A stretch of DNA of 37,717 nucleotides, from positions 1-37,717 of the forward strand of contig NZ_PVWK01000153.1 in NCBI RefSeq assembly GCF_003003795.1, in the 5' to 3' direction. Each line of letters begins with the position of its first letter. Within the stretch, counting starts at the first letter, position 1. The translations under genes were made by a program, and so were the position numbers. This DNA comes from Stenomitos frigidus ULC18 (GTDB lineage Bacteria; Cyanobacteriota; Cyanobacteriia; Leptolyngbyales; Leptolyngbyaceae). The notes beneath the pieces were generated by a model. It saw only the letters and a program-made list of their open reading frames with translations, was not told where the DNA came from and did not search any database. This document shows, one piece after another, positions 16,072 through 24,693 of this stretch.

Positions 16072-17937
16072 TCACCCTCCTACTAGCCTCTTCGATCGAC
16101 CTTCTAAGCGATTAAGCACACGGGCAACTAACTCCGGTTCCAGAATCGGCTTGCGAATATAGTCATCGCCTCCAGCCGCGAATGCCTGAACAATCATGTC
16201 TGCCTCCTGGTGAGCCGTCAAAAACAGGATCGGCAGGTTGCCCCATTGAGGGTCATGCCGCACCACCTGACACAGTTCAATGCCATTAAACCCTGGCATT
16301 TCGATATCCAAAAGCAACAGATCGGGAGCAGTGCTAGTCAACACGTCCCAAAAACGATCGGGATCGAGCAAGGTTGTCACCTGCAAGCCCCAGGGTGATA
16401 GCACCGCTGATAACTGATGCAGAATGACCGGATCGTCGTCTACAGCCATGACCGTACCTGTCAGTGATGACCGTGCACTAAGCGTCTGGGCAATAGCTTG
16501 AAAAATTTGCTCCACCGTAGCAGGCTTTTGCAGAAAGGCTTGTGCCCCTAACCGGACTGCAGCAATGCGATCGTGAAACTGATCGCGTTGTGTAAGAACC
16601 AGTACTGGAATCTGGGGATACTGTCGCCTCAATGTTGTCAGCCAGGTTAGACCAGCTTCATGCCCGTCTGCAACAGTCAGATCGAGCAAAATCGCCTCTG
16701 GTCGATTGCGATCAAGCAGGCGTTGTGCCGCTTCTAGATTGGAGGCCATGATGAGGTGGAGCGATCGACCCGTTGCTTCTGCCTGCAAGCGTTCGGTTAG
16801 CGCCACGTCATCATCAATCACTAGCACCCGTGGCAGTTGGGAAAGCCCTTGCAGAGCCGATGCCATCGTCTGAGGCGGTTGACTCATTTCCTGTCGCAAC
16901 GCCTCTATCCATTGCGCTATTTGCTGAATTTCAGCGGCCTCCAACGCCAGATCAGGATGCAATAATGTTTCAATTTGCCTCGCCAGCACCGACCCCTGCG
17001 GGAAGCCATACACGCCCAGCGACCCCACTAATTTATGCACAGTCTGCTTTGCCTCCTGATGCAACTCAGCCGTTAAGTGGCCCGTTCGTGATGCATCAAC
17101 GACTTGATCTAGCAAGTCAATCTGGGCAATGAAAGAATCTTTAAACCGCTCCCAAAGTTCAAGCATAGCGGCATCAGTTGCTTCTAGGGAAAAGCCTGGT
17201 GCTGCCTTCAGAGGCTCTTCCTTCTTTGTCGGAGCCACGGTTTCGAGCGCTTTCCGTGGGGACGCTAAACCTGGACGCAGGCGATAACCAAAGCCATACA
17301 TCGTCTCAATTAAGTCCTGGCTGGCTCCAGCCGCCTTCAACTTCTGCCGAATCGCTTTGATATGGCTACTGATGGCACTTTCGGTTGGGGTCGCTTCCAA
17401 AGCCCAAAGGTGTTCAATCATGGCAGAGCGACTGAAAATCTGTTGGGGATGCAACAACAGCAATTCCAGAATGCCATACTCCTTCGGCGTTAAGTGTAAA
17501 AGCTGCCCTCCATAGAAAATTTCATTGGTTAGGCCGTTAAGCTGCAGATCACCCCAGGTCACAACAGAGGTTGTTGTGGTTCTGCCACGTCTCAGCAAGG
17601 CACGGATCCGTGCCAGGAGTTCTGGCATATGAAAGGGTTTGACCATGTAATCGTCTGCCCCAGCATCCAGCCCCATCACGCGATCGCTTAACCGATCTCT
17701 TGCTGTCAATAGGAGGATGGGCAATTGACACCCCTGATTGCGCAGTTGTCTGCAAACGCTAATGCCATCGATCTCAGGAATGCCGATGTCTAATAGTAAG
17801 AGGTCATAACCAACCTGCTCGGCTAACGCCAAAGCCGATCGACCATCTTCTGCAACCTCAACAACATGATGGGTGCTCAATGCCTCCTCAATCAGGAGGC
17901 TAATGGCTGGGTCATCCTCCACCAATAAAATTTTCAC
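16072..17937 (-). CDS. OmpR-type response regulator fused to Hpt and two further receivers
   Basis: 621 residues in the order receiver (Asp50, Lys100), winged-helix DNA-binding domain about 125-222 (LTPKEYGILELL, then MYGFGYRL), linker, Hpt about 255-350 (His301 in TVHKLVGSLG), receiver 2 about 370-485 (Asp419), receiver 3 about 495-612 (Asp544, Lys596). It can therefore bind DNA and also pass phosphate through His301, but has no kinase domain, so it needs a partner; the 1055-residue kinase 151 bases downstream is the obvious one. The start is GTG 17937 (MKILLVEDDP); an overlapping ATG is out of frame. Receiver 2 lacks the usual MP after its Asp (LDLTVADG) and may be altered. Direct-repeat arrays nearby are candidate targets. 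Confidence 0.9.
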   Translation of the reverse strand: MKILLVEDDPAISLLIEEALSTHHVVEVAEDGRSALALAEQVGYDLLLLDIGIPEIDGISVCRQLRNQGCQLPILLLTARDRLSDRVMGLDAGADDYMVKPFHMPELLARIRALLRRGRTTTTSVVTWGDLQLNGLTNEIFYGGQLLHLTPKEYGILELLLLHPQQIFSRSAMIEHLWALEATPTESAISSHIKAIRQKLKAAGASQDLIETMYGFGYRLRPGLASPRKALETVAPTKKEEPLKAAPGFSLEATDAAMLELWERFKDSFIAQIDLLDQVVDASRTGHLTAELHQEAKQTVHKLVGSLGVYGFPQGSVLARQIETLLHPDLALEAAEIQQIAQWIEALRQEMSQPPQTMASALQGLSQLPRVLVIDDDVALTERLQAEATGRSLHLIMASNLEAAQRLLDRNRPEAILLDLTVADGHEAGLTWLTTLRRQYPQIPVLVLTQRDQFHDRIAAVRLGAQAFLQKPATVEQIFQAIAQTLSARSSLTGTVMAVDDDPVILHQLSAVLSPWGLQVTTLLDPDRFWDVLTSTAPDLLLLDIEMPGFNGIELCQVVRHDPQWGNLPILFLTAHQEADMIVQAFAAGGDDYIRKPILEPELVARVLNRLEGRSKRLVGG

Positions 17938-18411
17938 ATTGATACCCGCTGGCTCTAAGTCAACAGAAGCGTTGTTGGGAAAAAATTACCACTTTAAGAA
18001 TATAGATATTACTACTTAAAAAAAGAGATATCTGACTTTGCTTTCCTGCTTGAGGCAGTCATTCAACAGGCGCTTCAAACCCCTGTAGCAATCAACACCT
18101 GTGGCAATCAACATTAAATTAATTGGTTATCAAGCGGCAAGACAACGCCTGCCAACTGCCGTTACAGCATTGTATCGCTTCACTCATGTAAAAGCATTTG
18201 CACACAACAGGCGTTCCTGACTCTATGCTCTCAACCATCAGCTACACCCAATGAGCGCTGTACAGTGAACCGGATCATTGGAAGCCTCTTGTCTTCAAGA
18301 TCACCTGGTAATAGTACAAATGTTTTGCTCGATCGCTAAACTAGCAGTGCCAGGACGTATACTAAAACTTGCTTGCCCTCGATCAAAATGCTCTAGCAGG
18401 AACTCCATATC
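17938..18411. other. 474-base intergenic region with a doubled 16-base repeat
   Basis: This divergent gap carries the promoters of the 621-residue regulator and the 18412 gene. The A/T-rich part near 17990-18030 is the likely promoter area for the leftward gene. CCTGTAGCAATCAACA (18082-18097) is followed by CCTGTGGCAATCAACA (18098-18113), a tandem pair differing at one base. No open frame is credible. Confidence 0.5.
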
Positions 18412-18852
18412 ATGACCACTCCTAAAAACGGCGTCAAAACCGTTGACGCTGCAGTACCAGAAGCAGCAAGTGTTGACTCAGCCACTCGTGAGCTTGATGA
18501 ACCCATCCTTCATGTCCCAGAAGCGTCTGCAGCCCCCGATTTGAAGGTGTCCCTAACAGCTGATGAAGAGATCACGCAGGCAATTCAAGTGCTATCGAAT
18601 CTCGCAACCTTAAAGCTGAAAACTCAGGAGTCTAAAGACCAATCGCTCGCAGTCCTGAGGAAGATTGAGTCATTGTTTAAGCTGGAGGAGCCGATTTCGC
18701 CGCAAGACCTTGACGAGCTTAAAACTGGATTCAAAACCTTGAACAAGTTTGCTCTGGCGGTTAATCAGTACTACGAGACTAAAACAAAGGCAGAAGCCGC
18801 GAAACAAGTGCTTGATGCTATTTTAGGCAGCTTTAAGTCGAGCACAAACTAG
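18412..18852 (+). CDS. Unknown helical protein (146 aa)
   Basis: I do not recognise this family. Residues 1-48 are Ala/Pro/Val rich and probably disordered; residues 49-146 are predicted by composition to be helical, with charged heptad-like runs (DEEITQAIQVLSNLATLKLK and, near the end, YYETKTKAEAAKQVLDAIL). There is no cysteine, signal peptide or membrane segment. AGGA at 18398-18401 lies 10 bases before ATG 18412. It is 120 bases upstream of the FAD oxidoreductase gene on the same strand. Codon use and composition resemble the neighbours, so the gene is probably real. Confidence 0.65.
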   Translation: MTTPKNGVKTVDAAVPEAASVDSATRELDEPILHVPEASAAPDLKVSLTADEEITQAIQVLSNLATLKLKTQESKDQSLAVLRKIESLFKLEEPISPQDLDELKTGFKTLNKFALAVNQYYETKTKAEAAKQVLDAILGSFKSSTN

Positions 18853-18971
18853 CGTTCTTGATGCATACGTTAACAGAGCTAGTGGTCGATTTAAACTGTG
18901 CTTATTTTCAGCGATTCAGTCATTGATGTGCTACAACCTGTGCCAGTGATGGTGATGGTGATGGGTTCGCT

Positions 18972-21041
18972 GTGAAACGATTTTTGCTCTTTCGAAAACG
19001 AGCTTCTTTGAAGCGATCGCGACTCCAAACGCATGCTTTTTGGCGCAAACAAGTCTGGGGCAAACAAGCCTGGAGCAAACAAGGCTCACTTTTACAAAAG
19101 CGCCTCTGCTCACGGCTAGGGATACGGTTAATAACCCTGATGACCATGGGCTTTGTGCTGGGTTTCACGGTTTCTAGCCTCTTCCTGCTTTCTCCTCAGG
19201 AGTTACAGAGCGATTCAATCGACATTGGTACGCCTGAGCCTTTGGTCGCGTTCACACAGCCCGTACCGCTCCCATTACTGGAGAATGGTCGCCCTCAACT
19301 GTCACCGCTTCCATTGGCACAGGAAGTATGGCAATGTGAGGTTGTGGTTGTGGGAGGCTCACTCGGTGGTGTTGCGGCAGCGGCTCATGCCATGCAGTCG
19401 GGAGCTATCACCTGCCTGATTGAACTTACACCCTGGCTCGGCGGACAAATTAGTGCTCAAGGGGTGTCAGCGATCGACGAATCGCGCTTGATGTGGGAAA
19501 GCGGCACCTTTTCGCCAAGCTGGACGAGCTTTAAGGCGTTAATTCAACAGCAAACCGTGACGCTGCCTTCCTGGGTTCCGGTAAGAAGTGAGCAACGGGT
19601 TGAAGATCTCAATAGCTGCTGGGTTGGACGGCTCTGTTTTTCGCCCCACGCAGGTGCTGCTGCGGCCCAGAAACTGCTCAAGGCGGCGGCGGTTAGCGCT
19701 CCTGGCAGCCGATGGGGTACCAGCATTGCCTTTAAAGGGGCTGAGTTTGATGCGACAGGTCAGCTGATTACGACGATTAATGCAGTGCGTCGCCTTCCGC
19801 ATCGGTCTGACTATGTACCTGAAGGGTGGTTTTCAACAGAGTTAGGGCGCTGGTATTCCTGGCAAACCGATGATGTGTTTGCCAAACAGTCTCTGCGTCT
19901 CCACGCACCTCCCGGCAAACGACTGCTGGTTATTGATGCGACTGATACGGGGGAATTGGTTGGTTGGGCAGGCATTCCGCATCATCTTGGTACTGAAGCG
20001 AAAGCAACGACGGGAGAGCCCAATGCTTCCCTGAAAGCCAATCCCGATTGCACTCAGGCGTTTACCTATCCCTTTGTCCTGGCGCTCCATAATGACCATG
20101 GAGCGAGTTTGAAAGCCTTGGCGCGTTTGCAGCCAGATTATTCGCGGCAAGAGCATCAGCGAGAATTTTCGGTCAAGCGTTATCCCATGTTTCAGGGGTT
20201 ACATAACTTTTTCAACTACCGCCGGATTATCAGCACAACCCGCAATAACCCGTTCTATGACACATCAGTGCTGGGGGATATGACGGTTGTGAACTGGAAT
20301 CGTGGCAATGACTGGAACTGGATGAATCCACCGCTAATCCTGACAGAGCAACAACTTGATACGTCTGGACAGCGCCAGAACTGGAAAGGCGGACTGGAAA
20401 CAGTCGCGCTGAGAAGCGCTCAAGAGCATGCGCTGCTCTTTGCTGAATGGTTGATGAAGACACAAGCAAAACTCCAGTTTCCCCTCATGCTGATGAGAGG
20501 CTCTGACGCTCCAATGGGCACGACGTCAGGCTTGAGCATGGTGCCCTACATCCGAGAGGGCCGACGGATTAGCGGGCGCAGCGCGTATGGACAGCGTGAA
20601 TTTATGATTCGAGAGATGGACTTGCGAAAGGACTTAGCCGGTGGACGTGACTTCAGCCGCACCGCGATCGCTGTGACTCACTACGCGATCGATCTGCATG
20701 GCTGCCGCTATCGCAACTGGCAAGCCTCTGATGAAGCGGCCAGTGCCCCAGTAAAAGAGTCTGACATCCGCCCACTCCACATCCCGCTAGAAAGTTTAAT
20801 ACCGCAAGGCGTGGATAATCTCTTGATCGGTGGTAAAAGCATTGCCGTTACGCATATTGCGAATGCGGTCACGCGAACGCATTACAGTGAATGGAGTATT
20901 GGAGCAGCGGCTGGAGCAACCGCAGGTTGGCTGGTAACAGAAGCCCCGCACAACCTGGCACCGGCAGCAATCACGGCCAAACGGTTAATGCCTACCTTGC
21001 AGCGCTATCTCACGTCTCAGGGACTGCGCTACCGTTGGTAG
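18972..21041 (+). CDS. Membrane-anchored FAD-dependent oxidoreductase
   Basis: 689 residues from GTG 18972, the only in-frame start after a TGA; the next is ATG 19140 (residue 57), which lacks a ribosome site and would remove the basic N-terminus. Residues 1-50 are strongly basic and 52-73 are hydrophobic, so this is a signal anchor or uncleaved signal. The nucleotide fold begins at 122 with CEVVVVGGSLGG (GGSLGG in place of GxGxxG), then the ribose-binding Glu in CLIELTPWLGG. Later segments (LLVIDATDTGEL, and LIGGKSIAVTHIANA near the end) are typical of the FAD_oxidored family. The substrate is unknown. No redox partner is adjacent. Confidence 0.8.
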   Translation: MKRFLLFRKRASLKRSRLQTHAFWRKQVWGKQAWSKQGSLLQKRLCSRLGIRLITLMTMGFVLGFTVSSLFLLSPQELQSDSIDIGTPEPLVAFTQPVPLPLLENGRPQLSPLPLAQEVWQCEVVVVGGSLGGVAAAAHAMQSGAITCLIELTPWLGGQISAQGVSAIDESRLMWESGTFSPSWTSFKALIQQQTVTLPSWVPVRSEQRVEDLNSCWVGRLCFSPHAGAAAAQKLLKAAAVSAPGSRWGTSIAFKGAEFDATGQLITTINAVRRLPHRSDYVPEGWFSTELGRWYSWQTDDVFAKQSLRLHAPPGKRLLVIDATDTGELVGWAGIPHHLGTEAKATTGEPNASLKANPDCTQAFTYPFVLALHNDHGASLKALARLQPDYSRQEHQREFSVKRYPMFQGLHNFFNYRRIISTTRNNPFYDTSVLGDMTVVNWNRGNDWNWMNPPLILTEQQLDTSGQRQNWKGGLETVALRSAQEHALLFAEWLMKTQAKLQFPLMLMRGSDAPMGTTSGLSMVPYIREGRRISGRSAYGQREFMIREMDLRKDLAGGRDFSRTAIAVTHYAIDLHGCRYRNWQASDEAASAPVKESDIRPLHIPLESLIPQGVDNLLIGGKSIAVTHIANAVTRTHYSEWSIGAAAGATAGWLVTEAPHNLAPAAITAKRLMPTLQRYLTSQGLRYRW
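19041..19085 (+). repeat. Three tandem 15-base repeats inside the oxidoreductase N-terminus
   Basis: TGGCGCAAACAAGTC, TGGGGCAAACAAGCC and TGGAGCAAACAAGGC follow one another without gaps and encode W-(R/G/S)-K-Q-(V/A/G) three times in the basic leader. An 18-base (GTGATG)3 run lies just upstream at 18946-18963. Slippage expansion in the leader is the simplest explanation. Confidence 0.75.
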
Positions 21042-21085
21042 GGGCACACGGCCACAAGGTTTGTTGGCTGACGAATCGCACTGCC

Positions 21086-21451
21086 TTAGAAAACAGTTAA
21101 CGATCGCGTGGCTTCGATCAAAGCAGGTACGGCGTTGGCATCCCAACGACCTTCACCGCGTCGTCCAGTCAACAAAATCAAGTGCAGGCTGTAGTCATGC
21201 GGGTAACCGTCAGCTTCTAGCCAGAGGCGATCGCTTTCTGCTTCACAGGCGATCGCCTCCTCATCCATTAACTCACTGCTCATATGAGCCATTGTCTCTG
21301 CCAGTTGATGCAACAACCGACAGAAATCATGGAGCTCTGCTTCTGTCAGCTCCAGTGCCCAGTCCTCCGTTCCGACTAAGCCTTTGAAGATCTCTGCCTC
21401 AGCATCCCAGCCTAGCCGCCAACCAAGACCACTTTTGACCAACCGCGCCAT
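21086..21451 (-). CDS. DUF1818 family protein
   Basis: A 121-residue cyanobacterial protein of the DUF1818 family, for which structures but no biochemical function are known to me. It opens MARLVKSGLGWRLGWD, has the family's GTEDWALELTEAELHDFC and HPIE-like central acid helix (MSSELMDEEAIACEAESDRL), and ends in GRRGEGRWDANAVPALI. It is cytosolic, without membrane segments. Its ATG lies 2 bases after the stop of the preceding gene on the same strand, so the two are translationally coupled. Confidence 0.85.
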   Translation of the reverse strand: MARLVKSGLGWRLGWDAEAEIFKGLVGTEDWALELTEAELHDFCRLLHQLAETMAHMSSELMDEEAIACEAESDRLWLEADGYPHDYSLHLILLTGRRGEGRWDANAVPALIEATRSLTVF

Positions 21452-21453
21452 CG

Positions 21454-22032
21454 TTAAGGCTTTGGTGCTGGCGCGATCGCGGGTATACGAGAGCTTGGGG
21501 CTGCTGCGGGACGAGAGGATTGAGATGTCGCTGGTGAGAAGGTATCTACTAAAGCCTGTACTAATGCGTCACGCTGCGATCGGTTGAGCTGTTTAATCGC
21601 GGCTCGATCACCATCCGCTGGGTTCGTCCGCAGCGTTGCACGGCTAGGATAGCTCGTCTCGTCAAAGGCGCCGTTGAGCCCCAACCCCAGGTAGTCTGCC
21701 AACGTCAGCTTCCAGTCAAAGCGGTAGAGCGGCGATCGTCCGGCCACATAAAGGTGATAGCGCACAAAACGACCGACTAGCGTATTCTCTGCTTCAACTT
21801 TCCCGGTTTCCTTGCTGACGTACTGATTTTCTTTGGGTAGCGACGGCACTCGCTCATAGACAACTTGCCAAACACCCTCTGGTCGCACTCGTTGAGCCAG
21901 GGCAGATGTTTGAGTCAGCACATCAGGTAGAACTGCCAGAGTCGTCACAATGAGCAAGCCACTCATCAGCGCCATTAGACTGATGCTTAGGCGTCGAAGC
22001 CCCATCCGTTTTTTGGTCATACGATCGCCCAT
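21454..22032 (-). CDS. Secreted or membrane-anchored conserved hypothetical protein
   Basis: 192 residues, with a basic start (TKKRMGLRRL) then a hydrophobic run (LMSGLLIVTTLAVL) and ALA before QRVRPEG near residue 46, a good signal peptidase I site. The mature part has WQVVYERVPSLPKENQYVS and PLYRFDWKLTLADYLG and ends in a Pro/Ala/Ser-rich tail. ATG 22032 and ATG 22020 are both possible; neither has a clear ribosome site. I know no function; similar proteins look restricted to cyanobacteria. It is coupled to the DUF1818 gene. Confidence 0.75.
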   Translation of the reverse strand: MGDRMTKKRMGLRRLSISLMALMSGLLIVTTLAVLPDVLTQTSALAQRVRPEGVWQVVYERVPSLPKENQYVSKETGKVEAENTLVGRFVRYHLYVAGRSPLYRFDWKLTLADYLGLGLNGAFDETSYPSRATLRTNPADGDRAAIKQLNRSQRDALVQALVDTFSPATSQSSRPAAAPSSRIPAIAPAPKP

Positions 22033-22054
22033 TCAATATGTTGGGAGAGATTGG

Positions 22055-22114
22055 TAGGGGCGGGTTTAACAAGATCGTTTCGCTGTTAGCGGTTGGCTTG
22101 TTAAACCCGTCCTA
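22055..22114. repeat. 60-base palindromic element (GGGTTTAACAAG type)
   Basis: CGGGTTTAACAAG (22061-22073) pairs perfectly with CTTGTTAAACCCG (22097-22109), and flanking TAGG/CCTA extends the dyad with a small bulge. The form matches dispersed cyanobacterial intergenic palindromes. It lies between the rpoZ end and the start of the secreted-protein gene, both leftward. Confidence 0.65.
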
Positions 22115-22259
22115 TAGTTTGCTAGCGGATAGTAGTTTACTAGTCGATCGGTATATTGACATACAGCCTTCTCTACATAGGGTGGTGTTACCGTCAGCGT
22201 CGCGCACCAAGCAAACAGGCTTCTCGTATGTCAGTACAGAGAGGCCGTAACTTTAGACG

Positions 22260-22487
22260 TTACTCACCAATAATTTCGGGTTGAGTCAGTTCATCCGACA
22301 TCTCAATAATGGCTCGCATGACTGGCTTCATCATGGGATCGTCAACACTGTCGAAATCTTCAAACCGTCTACGCTTGGCCCGATTTGCCACCTGAACCGT
22401 AATCCGATAACGATTGGAAGCGGCTGAAATCAACTCGTCAGCCCGACGCATCAACTGAGTGCTATCGAACGCGGCACGCTTTTGCAT
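22260..22487 (-). CDS. rpoZ: DNA-directed RNA polymerase subunit omega
   Basis: The 75-residue sequence [19 protein letters not shown]...[17 protein letters not shown]...LTQPEIIGE is the cyanobacterial omega subunit, which stabilises the beta-prime subunit and influences sigma factor recruitment. Length and both termini fit. The gene stands alone, 227 bases from the next leftward gene and divergent from rdgB. An AGGT lies about 7 bases before its ATG. Confidence 0.95.
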   Translation of the reverse strand: MQKRAAFDSTQLMRRADELISAASNRYRITVQVANRAKRRRFEDFDSVDDPMMKPVMRAIIEMSDELTQPEIIGE

Positions 22488-22665
22488 GAAATTACCTGAT
22501 TAGTGAAGACATTATGCTCTAGTCTATCAAGAGTGTATGACTTCCGCTGTAACCAGACCAAACTGGGTGCAGCATCTAGTCACAAAGCTTGGCTGAAAGC
22601 CTGTTGACAGTTGGCTTCAGGTGATTGAAAACAGGTAAGTCGGGTGGATCGAGGTAATTGAACTG

Positions 22666-23235
22666 ATGACAGTGTTAGTTGTAGCCACAGGTAATCCAGG
22701 CAAGCTCAAGGAAATGCAGGCGTATTTGGCAGGGCTCGATTGGGCCTTGGCGCTGAAGCCAGACGCTTTAGAGGTTGAAGAAACAGGCGCTACGTTTGCC
22801 GAAAATGCTTGCCTGAAAGCCTCACACGTAGCACAAGCCACCGGAGAGTGGGCGATCGCTGACGATTCAGGGCTAGAGGTCGATGCGCTCGACGGTGCGC
22901 CAGGCGTTTATTCTGCCCGTTACGGCCATTCAGATGCCGAGAGAATTGAGCGACTGCTGAATGAATTAGGCAATGAGTTGAATCGTGAGGCACGGTTTGT
23001 CTGTGTCATCGCGATCGCCCGACCCGATGGTGCGATCGCCCTGCAAGCAGAAGGCAGTTGTCCTGGTAGGATTCTCCACAGTCCTCGCGGTACAGGTGGT
23101 TTTGGCTACGATCCCATCTTTTATGTCCCGAACCAGGGGTTAACGTTTGCCGAGATGTCAACCACTCAAAAACGTACCATTAGCCATCGTGGGAAGGCAC
23201 TGCAGGCGCTGCTACCCCGGCTCAAGTCACTGTAG
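22666..23235 (+). CDS. rdgB: Non-canonical purine NTP pyrophosphatase (ITPase, HAM1/RdgB)
   Basis: The enzyme hydrolyses dITP, ITP and XTP to monophosphates, keeping deaminated purines out of nucleic acids. The 189-residue product has the family landmarks in order: TGNPGKLKE near residue 7, the metal/base-binding DDSGLEVDALDGAPGVYSAR near 66, GGFGYDPIF near 146 and SHRGKAL near 173. It is cytosolic. ATG 22666 is the first start of the frame with the N-terminal strand intact. GTGGGGAGTCGGGAGTCG lies right after its stop. Confidence 0.95.
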   Translation: MTVLVVATGNPGKLKEMQAYLAGLDWALALKPDALEVEETGATFAENACLKASHVAQATGEWAIADDSGLEVDALDGAPGVYSARYGHSDAERIERLLNELGNELNREARFVCVIAIARPDGAIALQAEGSCPGRILHSPRGTGGFGYDPIFYVPNQGLTFAEMSTTQKRTISHRGKALQALLPRLKSL

Positions 23236-23350
23236 GCGTGGGGAGTCGGGAGTCGAGTAAAAAGCCAAACTCAAAACTTAAGACTCTTTGACTAGCTGAT
23301 CGCTGTAATCCACAACATGCTTTCTTTATAGCCCTAAGTCTGAAACTTTC

Positions 23351-23384
23351 ATTTCATGAGAACTTCAATTTCATGAGAACTTCT
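23351..23384. repeat. Tandem 17-base repeat in the sugar transferase leader
   Basis: ATTTCATGAGAACTTCA (23351-23367) and ATTTCATGAGAACTTCT (23368-23384) are adjacent and differ only in the last base. It forms part of the 422-base leader between rdgB and the sugar transferase gene, which holds no credible open frame. Confidence 0.75.
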
Positions 23385-23390
23385 CCGTAA

Positions 23391-23419
23391 TGCTCCGGAC
23401 TCAGTAATGATCCGGAGCA
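23391..23419. promoter_or_regulatory. Perfect 9-base-stem inverted repeat 1
   Basis: TGCTCCGGA (23391-23399) and TCCGGAGCA (23411-23419) are exact complements around an 11-base loop. No T-run follows on either strand, which argues against an intrinsic terminator and leaves an operator or leader structure. Confidence 0.55.
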
Positions 23420-23507
23420 AGAGAGCCTACTAAGTAGAAGACTACAGGGATTGGTTATGCCAGCTCTACGCATCTTCACGCTTCAAAGGCAGTTCGAACT
23501 TCACTCC

Positions 23508-23537
23508 AACTTTACAAAGTATTAGCTATGTAAAGTT
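23508..23537. promoter_or_regulatory. Perfect 9-base-stem inverted repeat 2
   Basis: AACTTTACA (23508-23516) and TGTAAAGTT (23529-23537) are exact complements separated by 12 bases, about 120 bases before the sugar transferase start. The half-site spacing (about 21 bases centre to centre, two helical turns) suits a dimeric repressor or activator. Confidence 0.55.
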
Positions 23538-23657
23538 GCTGAAAAGATTAAGTCCGTGGATCAACGGGTACGATCTTTGCCCATGAAGTAGGAACTATAG
23601 TTTAGCCATAGCTTCTAAGTAATTGTACGGTTCGCAATCCCACACGCTGAAACGGTT

Positions 23658-24332
23658 ATGCAATCAACGTTACCTACCGCATTGGATGATCCATCGACGT
23701 TGGCTTCCGCTGCTCTTCAGGTGCCACATCGATCGGTCAACTCGATCTCTAAGCGGCTTCTAGATATTGTCGGTAGTCTTGTTGGCTTGTTGATTCTAGC
23801 GATCCTTTTCATTCCGCTGGCGATCACCATTAAGCTCGATAGTCCTGGCCCCATCTTGTATGCCCAACAACGCTATGGCTTGTTAGGGCAGCCGTTTCGG
23901 ATCTACAAATTCCGCTCCATGGTGCAGAATGCGGACGACCTGAAGTCGCAGGTGAAGAACGAAGCAAGCGGACTCATCTTTAAAAATCAGGACGATCCCC
24001 GCGTGACAAAGATTGGGCGCTTCTTGCGTCGTAGCAGTCTGGACGAGTTTCCTCAGTTTTGGAATGTGTTGCTGGGTGAGATGAGCCTGGTTGGCACACG
24101 ACCACCAACGGCTGATGAAGTGTCTCGCTACAAACCTCATCACTGGCAGCGGTTGAGTGTCAAGCCTGGGATGACGGGTGAGTGGCAAGTAAACGGTCGA
24201 TCGACCGTTAAAGACTTTGAGGATATTGTGAAGCTTGATTTACGCTACCAGGCTCAGTGGCATCCCTTTTACGATGTAACTCTGATTGCTCGCACGATTT
24301 ACGTCATTGTGGCTAAGGTTGGTGCTTTTTAA
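23658..24332 (+). CDS. Undecaprenyl-phosphate sugar phosphotransferase (bacterial sugar transferase family)
   Basis: Enzymes of this family move a sugar-1-phosphate from a nucleotide sugar to undecaprenyl phosphate, the first step of exopolysaccharide or O-antigen assembly. The 224-residue product has the short single-helix layout: an N-terminal tail, one membrane helix at about 38-60, and a cytosolic catalytic domain with PFRIYKFRSM near 82, RRSSLDEFPQFWNVLLGEMS near 123 and KPGMTGEWQVNGRS near 168. GTRPP replaces the usual GPRP. No other polysaccharide genes lie nearby, so the acceptor pathway is unknown. The long leader carries two inverted repeats. Confidence 0.9.
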   Translation: MQSTLPTALDDPSTLASAALQVPHRSVNSISKRLLDIVGSLVGLLILAILFIPLAITIKLDSPGPILYAQQRYGLLGQPFRIYKFRSMVQNADDLKSQVKNEASGLIFKNQDDPRVTKIGRFLRRSSLDEFPQFWNVLLGEMSLVGTRPPTADEVSRYKPHHWQRLSVKPGMTGEWQVNGRSTVKDFEDIVKLDLRYQAQWHPFYDVTLIARTIYVIVAKVGAF

Positions 24333-24606
24333 GCAGGTGCCAGAACAGCGAACTAGAACAGTAAGCTTTTAGTCTTCAACATTTTTGGTCTTTAAGTTTC
24401 GATTCCCTAGCGTTGAACGCCCCTTTTTTGGGTAGAGATGGACGGCTGCTTTTCCCTACAAAGCCTTTACATCTGCAAAATTTTTCATTATGACGCTGGT
24501 TGAGAAAGTTTTATTTACAGCGGTTCTCGATCGAGTAAGCCACAGTTCAATCAAGACGGGTGTGGGGTGTAGGGTATCGGGTGTGGTGAATATGAAAACA
24601 GCTGTA

Positions 24607-24636
24607 AGAGGGCGCAAACTGCGCCCTCTTTGTTTT
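24607..24636 (+). terminator. Rho-independent-type terminator
   Basis: AGAGGGCGCA and TGCGCCCTCT form a perfect 10-base GC-rich stem with a 3-base loop, followed on the + strand by TTGTTTT. It is 275 bases after the sugar transferase stop. It also sits 58 bases past the end of the small leftward frame at 24694-24768 and might act in both directions. Confidence 0.75.
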
Positions 24637-24693
24637 GGTGATACAGTGCGCTGGTTTTACAGTCAGGTCGATCGCCAGGAACTCTCGATGCGG

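Noticed and set aside
18946-18963. GTGATG run as the true start of the oxidoreductase
   Set aside because: The ATGs in the run are out of frame and reach a TGA at 18973; GTG 18972 is the only start consistent with the frame upstream of residue 57.
22156-22180. TTGACA on the forward strand as a promoter
   Set aside because: The best following hexamer is only about 12 bases away and no rightward gene starts before 22666.
23508-23537. Intrinsic terminator for rdgB
   Set aside because: The inverted repeat is AT-rich with a 12-base loop and no T-run.
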